Source: Acidobacteriota bacterium
GTDB taxonomy: Bacteria; Acidobacteriota; Terriglobia; Acidiferrales; UBA7541
Direction of reading: 5' to 3'
Assembly: GCA_003224135.1 (NCBI GenBank)
Contig: QHYO01000208.1
Coordinates: 1 to 7,365, forward strand
DNA length: 7,365 bases
Shown here: positions 5,486 through 7,365 of the stretch, in pieces
Layout: the number at the start of each line of letters is the position of its first letter
How positions within the stretch are numbered: the first letter of the stretch is position 1
Position numbers and translations under genes: made by a program
The notes under the pieces: generated by a model
Told to the model about the DNA's origin: nothing
The model's database searches: none
The model's input: only the letters and a program-made list of their open reading frames with translations

Positions 5486-5965
5486 ATGTCCGACCCTATC
5501 GCGAAGATCAAAAAGAAACTGCAGGACGAAATAGACCAGCTCGATCACGAGCTGAACGTGGATCTGCCCAAAGAAATTGCCATCGCCCGCGCCCACGGCG
5601 ATCTTTCGGAAAACGCGGAGTATAAATACGCCAAATAACGGCAAAGCTTCGTCAACGCGCGTATTGCTCAACTGAAAAAGCGCATGGGCGATCTGGGTAT
5701 GCTCAACCTCACCAATATCCCCACGGACCGCTCGGGATTTGGCTCAAAGATCGTGGTCATCGATACTCAGAAGGACGTTCGCATCGAGTACAAGCTCGTC
5801 AGCAGCGAAGAAGCCGATGCCGAAAAAGGCTTCATCTCCACCACTTCCCCGATTGGAAGAGCGCTTCTAAATCGCAAAGTCGGCGACGAAGTCCAGGTCA
5901 CTACGCCAGCCGGCAGCAAAGAGTTCGAAGTCGTCGAACTTCTTACCATCCACCAGCTCGAGTAA
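5486..5965 (+). pseudogene. greA: Transcription elongation factor GreA, interrupted by an in-frame TAA
   Basis: GreA enters the secondary channel of backtracked RNA polymerase and stimulates cleavage of the RNA 3' end. The 159-codon frame matches the family's usual length of about 158. Residues 1-75 form the coiled coil; its tip carries GDLSEN with the catalytic acidic pair Asp39 and Glu42. Residues from about 82 form the FKBP-like C-terminal domain, with TSPIGRALLNRKVGDEVQV. Codon 51 (5636-5638) is TAA where family members read Glu (EYKYAKERQSF is expected, AK-stop-RQSF is seen), a single G-to-T change from GAA; the frame is intact on both sides. The truncated product would be 50 residues. 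Restart at ATG 5684 (codon 67) would give only the C-terminal domain, with a weak ribosome-binding site. The main ATG at 5486 follows GGTGAAGG. It has its own promoter and a leader hairpin. Confidence 0.92.
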
Positions 5966-6003
5966 CCAAACCAGCCATCCAGCCGTTCCATCAATTGGAG
6001 CAT

Positions 6004-6019
6004 CTCACGTTTTAGTGAG
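6004..6019 (+). promoter_or_regulatory. Small hairpin over the ribosome-binding site of the 6025 gene
   Basis: CTCAC (6004-6008) and GTGAG (6015-6019) form a 5-bp stem with a 6-base loop. The second arm contains most of the presumed ribosome-binding site (GTGAGG, 4 bases before the ATG at 6025), so folding would mask it. Short stem; weak evidence. Confidence 0.3.
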
Positions 6020-6024
6020 GCAGC

Positions 6025-6345
6025 ATGATGTGGGGCCCCGGGTCCGCGCTTGGCTTGCTCGCAATTCTTGGGTACGCACTGTTCGTGAGCGGAGCCATCT
6101 TGCTGTGGGCAAACCGCCTCGACGTTCCAACGTGGGTGAATGATGAGCTCGGAGCCGTCCGGCGCAGCGTCATTCGCCATGCCGTATCGGGAACATCTCA
6201 CGGTCTACGGGAAGAGCTCACCTACAAGGCATGCCCTACCAATTTCAGCCGCACTCTCGCCCGACCGTTGCGGCGCCGCATCAATCGTGGAGCGATTTTG
6301 TTGGCGATTGGCCCGCTTCTATGCCTGCTAGACTTTCTGATGTAG
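6025..6345 (+). CDS. Small predicted membrane protein (106 aa), unknown
   Basis: The frame begins with two Met codons and has a hydrophobic segment at about 8-29 (ALGLLAILGYALFVSGAILLWA), a basic middle part (about 44-87, ending in RTLARPLRRRIN) and a second hydrophobic segment at about 88-105 (RGAILLAIGPLLCLLDFLM). Two membrane passes with a positively charged loop between would place the loop in the cytoplasm and both ends outside. GTGAGG lies 4 bases before the first ATG. I do not recognise a family. It lies 59 bases after greA and ends 52 bases before the asparaginase ATG. Codon use resembles its neighbours. The central part looks less constrained, so a spurious frame cannot be excluded. 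Confidence 0.5.
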   Translation: MMWGPGSALGLLAILGYALFVSGAILLWANRLDVPTWVNDELGAVRRSVIRHAVSGTSHGLREELTYKACPTNFSRTLARPLRRRINRGAILLAIGPLLCLLDFLM

Positions 6346-6381
6346 CTTGGTTCCCCGCTTCTGCACCACCCACCGCTGCTT

Positions 6382-6387
6382 TACAAT
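6382..6387 (+). promoter_or_regulatory. Candidate -10 element of the asparaginase gene
   Basis: TACAAT (five of six bases of TATAAT) ends 10 bases before the ATG at 6398, and no ribosome-binding site lies between, which would suit a leaderless or nearly leaderless transcript. There is no good -35 match at 16-18 bases upstream, so this is tentative. Confidence 0.35.
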
Positions 6388-6397
6388 TCCTTCCGCG

Positions 6398-7315
6398 ATG
6401 AAACCCTCATTGATTGTCCATGGTGGTGCCTGGGATATTCCCAATGAAGCCGTTCGAGCCTGCAACGAAGGCTGCCGCAACGCTCTTGGTGCTGGCTGGA
6501 GCATCCTCGCTTCGGGCGGCTCTGCTCTTGAAGCCGTCGAAGCTGCCGTGATTGCCCTGGAAGACGATCCTGTGTTTGACGCTGGCTTCGGCTCTCATCT
6601 CAATGCCGACGGCAAGGTGGAGTGCGACGCCATCGTGATGGATGGAGCCACGCTTCGCGCCGGCGCGGCTGCCGGTTTGCAGCGCTTGAAAAATCCCATT
6701 CGCCTCGCACGAAAGATCCTGGAAGAATGCCCGCACATGATGCTCGCTGGCGAAGGTGCGGAACGCTTCGCAAACGCTTCAAGTCTCGTGCTCTGCAAGC
6801 CCGAAGAACTCGTCAGTGAAGCAGAGTGGGAGGCGTTTCGTCGCTGCAGTAAGGACGAGCATGCCGCGATTCACCACCGCGGACACGAGCAAGGCACGGT
6901 TGGTGCGGTTGCGCTCGACCGCGAAGGCCGTCTCTTCGCGGCCACTTCCACCGGCGGAACGTGTTGCAAACTTCCCGGCCGTGTCGGTGATTCTCCGCTG
7001 ATCGGCTGCGGTTGCTATGCCGATTCACAGGCAGGCGGCGTTTCCTGTACGGGTTACGGCGAAGCCATCATGAAAGTCGTCATGGCCAAAACCGCCGTTG
7101 ATTTTCTCCGCCGCGATTCATCGAACGAAGAAGAGAAGCGCGCAGTTGCGCAGCAGGCCGTCCAGAACGCCGTCCAACTTCTGGCCGAACGTGGAAGAGG
7201 CACCGGCGGGCTGATTCTTCTTGATCGTTCCGGAACTCCTGCATTCGCGTTCAATACGCCCCGCATGGCATATGGATTCGTAAACCCGGACGGCTCGTTC
7301 GTTACCGCCGTCTGA
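6398..7315 (+). CDS. Plant-type L-asparaginase / isoaspartyl peptidase (Ntn hydrolase, 305 aa)
   Basis: This enzyme hydrolyses isoaspartyl dipeptides and L-asparagine and matures by cutting itself before a Thr. The Gly-Thr cut site lies in HEQGTVGAVALD, with Thr167 as the new N-terminal nucleophile. Compared with E. coli IaaA (Thr179, Thr197, Arg207, Asp210, Thr230, Gly231), the same residues occur at identical spacing: Thr185 (TSTGG), Arg195 and Asp198 (GRVGDS), Thr218 and Gly219 (CTGYGE). The N-terminus, SLIVHGGAW, is typical of the family. I choose ATG 6398 rather than TTG 6347: the extra 17 residues would be unlike the family and the Met sits just before the conserved strand. Length is slightly below the usual 310-320. 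With no signal peptide the enzyme should be cytoplasmic. There is no strong ribosome-binding site. Likely role: clearing isoaspartyl peptides from protein breakdown. Confidence 0.94.
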   Translation: MKPSLIVHGGAWDIPNEAVRACNEGCRNALGAGWSILASGGSALEAVEAAVIALEDDPVFDAGFGSHLNADGKVECDAIVMDGATLRAGAAAGLQRLKNPIRLARKILEECPHMMLAGEGAERFANASSLVLCKPEELVSEAEWEAFRRCSKDEHAAIHHRGHEQGTVGAVALDREGRLFAATSTGGTCCKLPGRVGDSPLIGCGCYADSQAGGVSCTGYGEAIMKVVMAKTAVDFLRRDSSNEEEKRAVAQQAVQNAVQLLAERGRGTGGLILLDRSGTPAFAFNTPRMAYGFVNPDGSFVTAV

Positions 7316-7365
7316 GGCTCATGTTCAATCGGTCTTTCTGCCGCGTCCTTTACGGCGGTGGTATA

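Noticed and set aside
4831..5511. 226-codon minus-strand open frame
   Set aside because: It overlaps the Ig-like gene, the greA promoter and the greA start, and has no domain wording. The plus-strand genes explain the region.
6230..6400. A 56-codon plus-strand frame (MPYQFQ...) overlapping the small membrane protein
   Set aside because: No ribosome-binding site or recognisable feature; it runs into the asparaginase start and looks like a shadow frame.
7304..7359. Inverted repeat ACCGCCGT / ACGGCGGT around the asparaginase stop
   Set aside because: The arms are 40 bases apart, the first lies in coding sequence, and no T run follows, so it is a poor terminator and may be chance.
7321..7365. 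Possible start of a further gene (MFNRSFCRVLYGGGI, open to the right edge)
   Set aside because: Only 15 codons are visible. TGAGG precedes the ATG by 3 bases, but nothing else supports a gene.

Overview
The window reads as chromosomal DNA of moderately high GC content, probably from an acidobacterium (Terriglobia-like). That placement is an inference from remembered protein style: the GreA wording (SDPIAKIKKKL at the start, GDLSENAEYKYAK at the coiled-coil tip), a small basic protein beginning MSIQKKSLIS, a secreted DUF885 protein, and a single-pass Ig-like protein. No rRNA or other firm taxonomic marker is present. I see no tRNA, CRISPR array, insertion sequence or phage gene.

Layout. (1) 2-1027, plus strand: the C-terminal part of a membrane-bound M50-type/HlyD-type adaptor protein, cut by the left edge. 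(2) 1052-1085: a hairpin that can terminate transcription in both directions between convergent genes. (3) 1122-1343, minus: a 73-residue, very basic protein whose C-terminal half is eight Lys-led tetrapeptides. (4) 1396-1563: about 200 bp upstream of that gene, with the classical order of a sigma-54 promoter region: a -24/-12 element, a consensus IHF site, then three helically phased copies of a 15-bp palindrome. (5) 1565-2965, minus: a sigma-54-dependent activator (pseudo-receiver, AAA+, Fis-type HTH) interrupted by one in-frame TGA. (6) 3062-4735, minus: a secreted DUF885 metallohydrolase-like protein. (7) 4915-5367, plus: a membrane-anchored Ig-like protein. (8) 5486-5965, plus: greA, with a terminator-like hairpin in its leader and one in-frame TAA. 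(9) 6025-6345, plus: a small predicted membrane protein. (10) 6398-7315, plus: a plant-type (Ntn-hydrolase) L-asparaginase/isoaspartyl peptidase.

How the parts may work together. The most interesting unit is 1122-2965. A sigma-54 activator gene lies directly upstream of a small Lys-repeat protein gene, and the gap between them holds palindromic sites, an IHF site and a -24/-12 promoter, all at workable distances and facing the small gene. The simplest reading is a dedicated circuit in which the activator, bound at the triple palindrome, switches on the small basic protein. The activator's receiver lacks the usual acidic pair and Lys, so phosphorylation may not be its trigger. The premature TGA may mean the circuit is broken in this strain. 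A second single-codon nonsense in greA raises the alternative that both stops are sequence errors or signs of a decaying genome copy. The remaining genes look like ordinary housekeeping or envelope genes with no obvious shared pathway.
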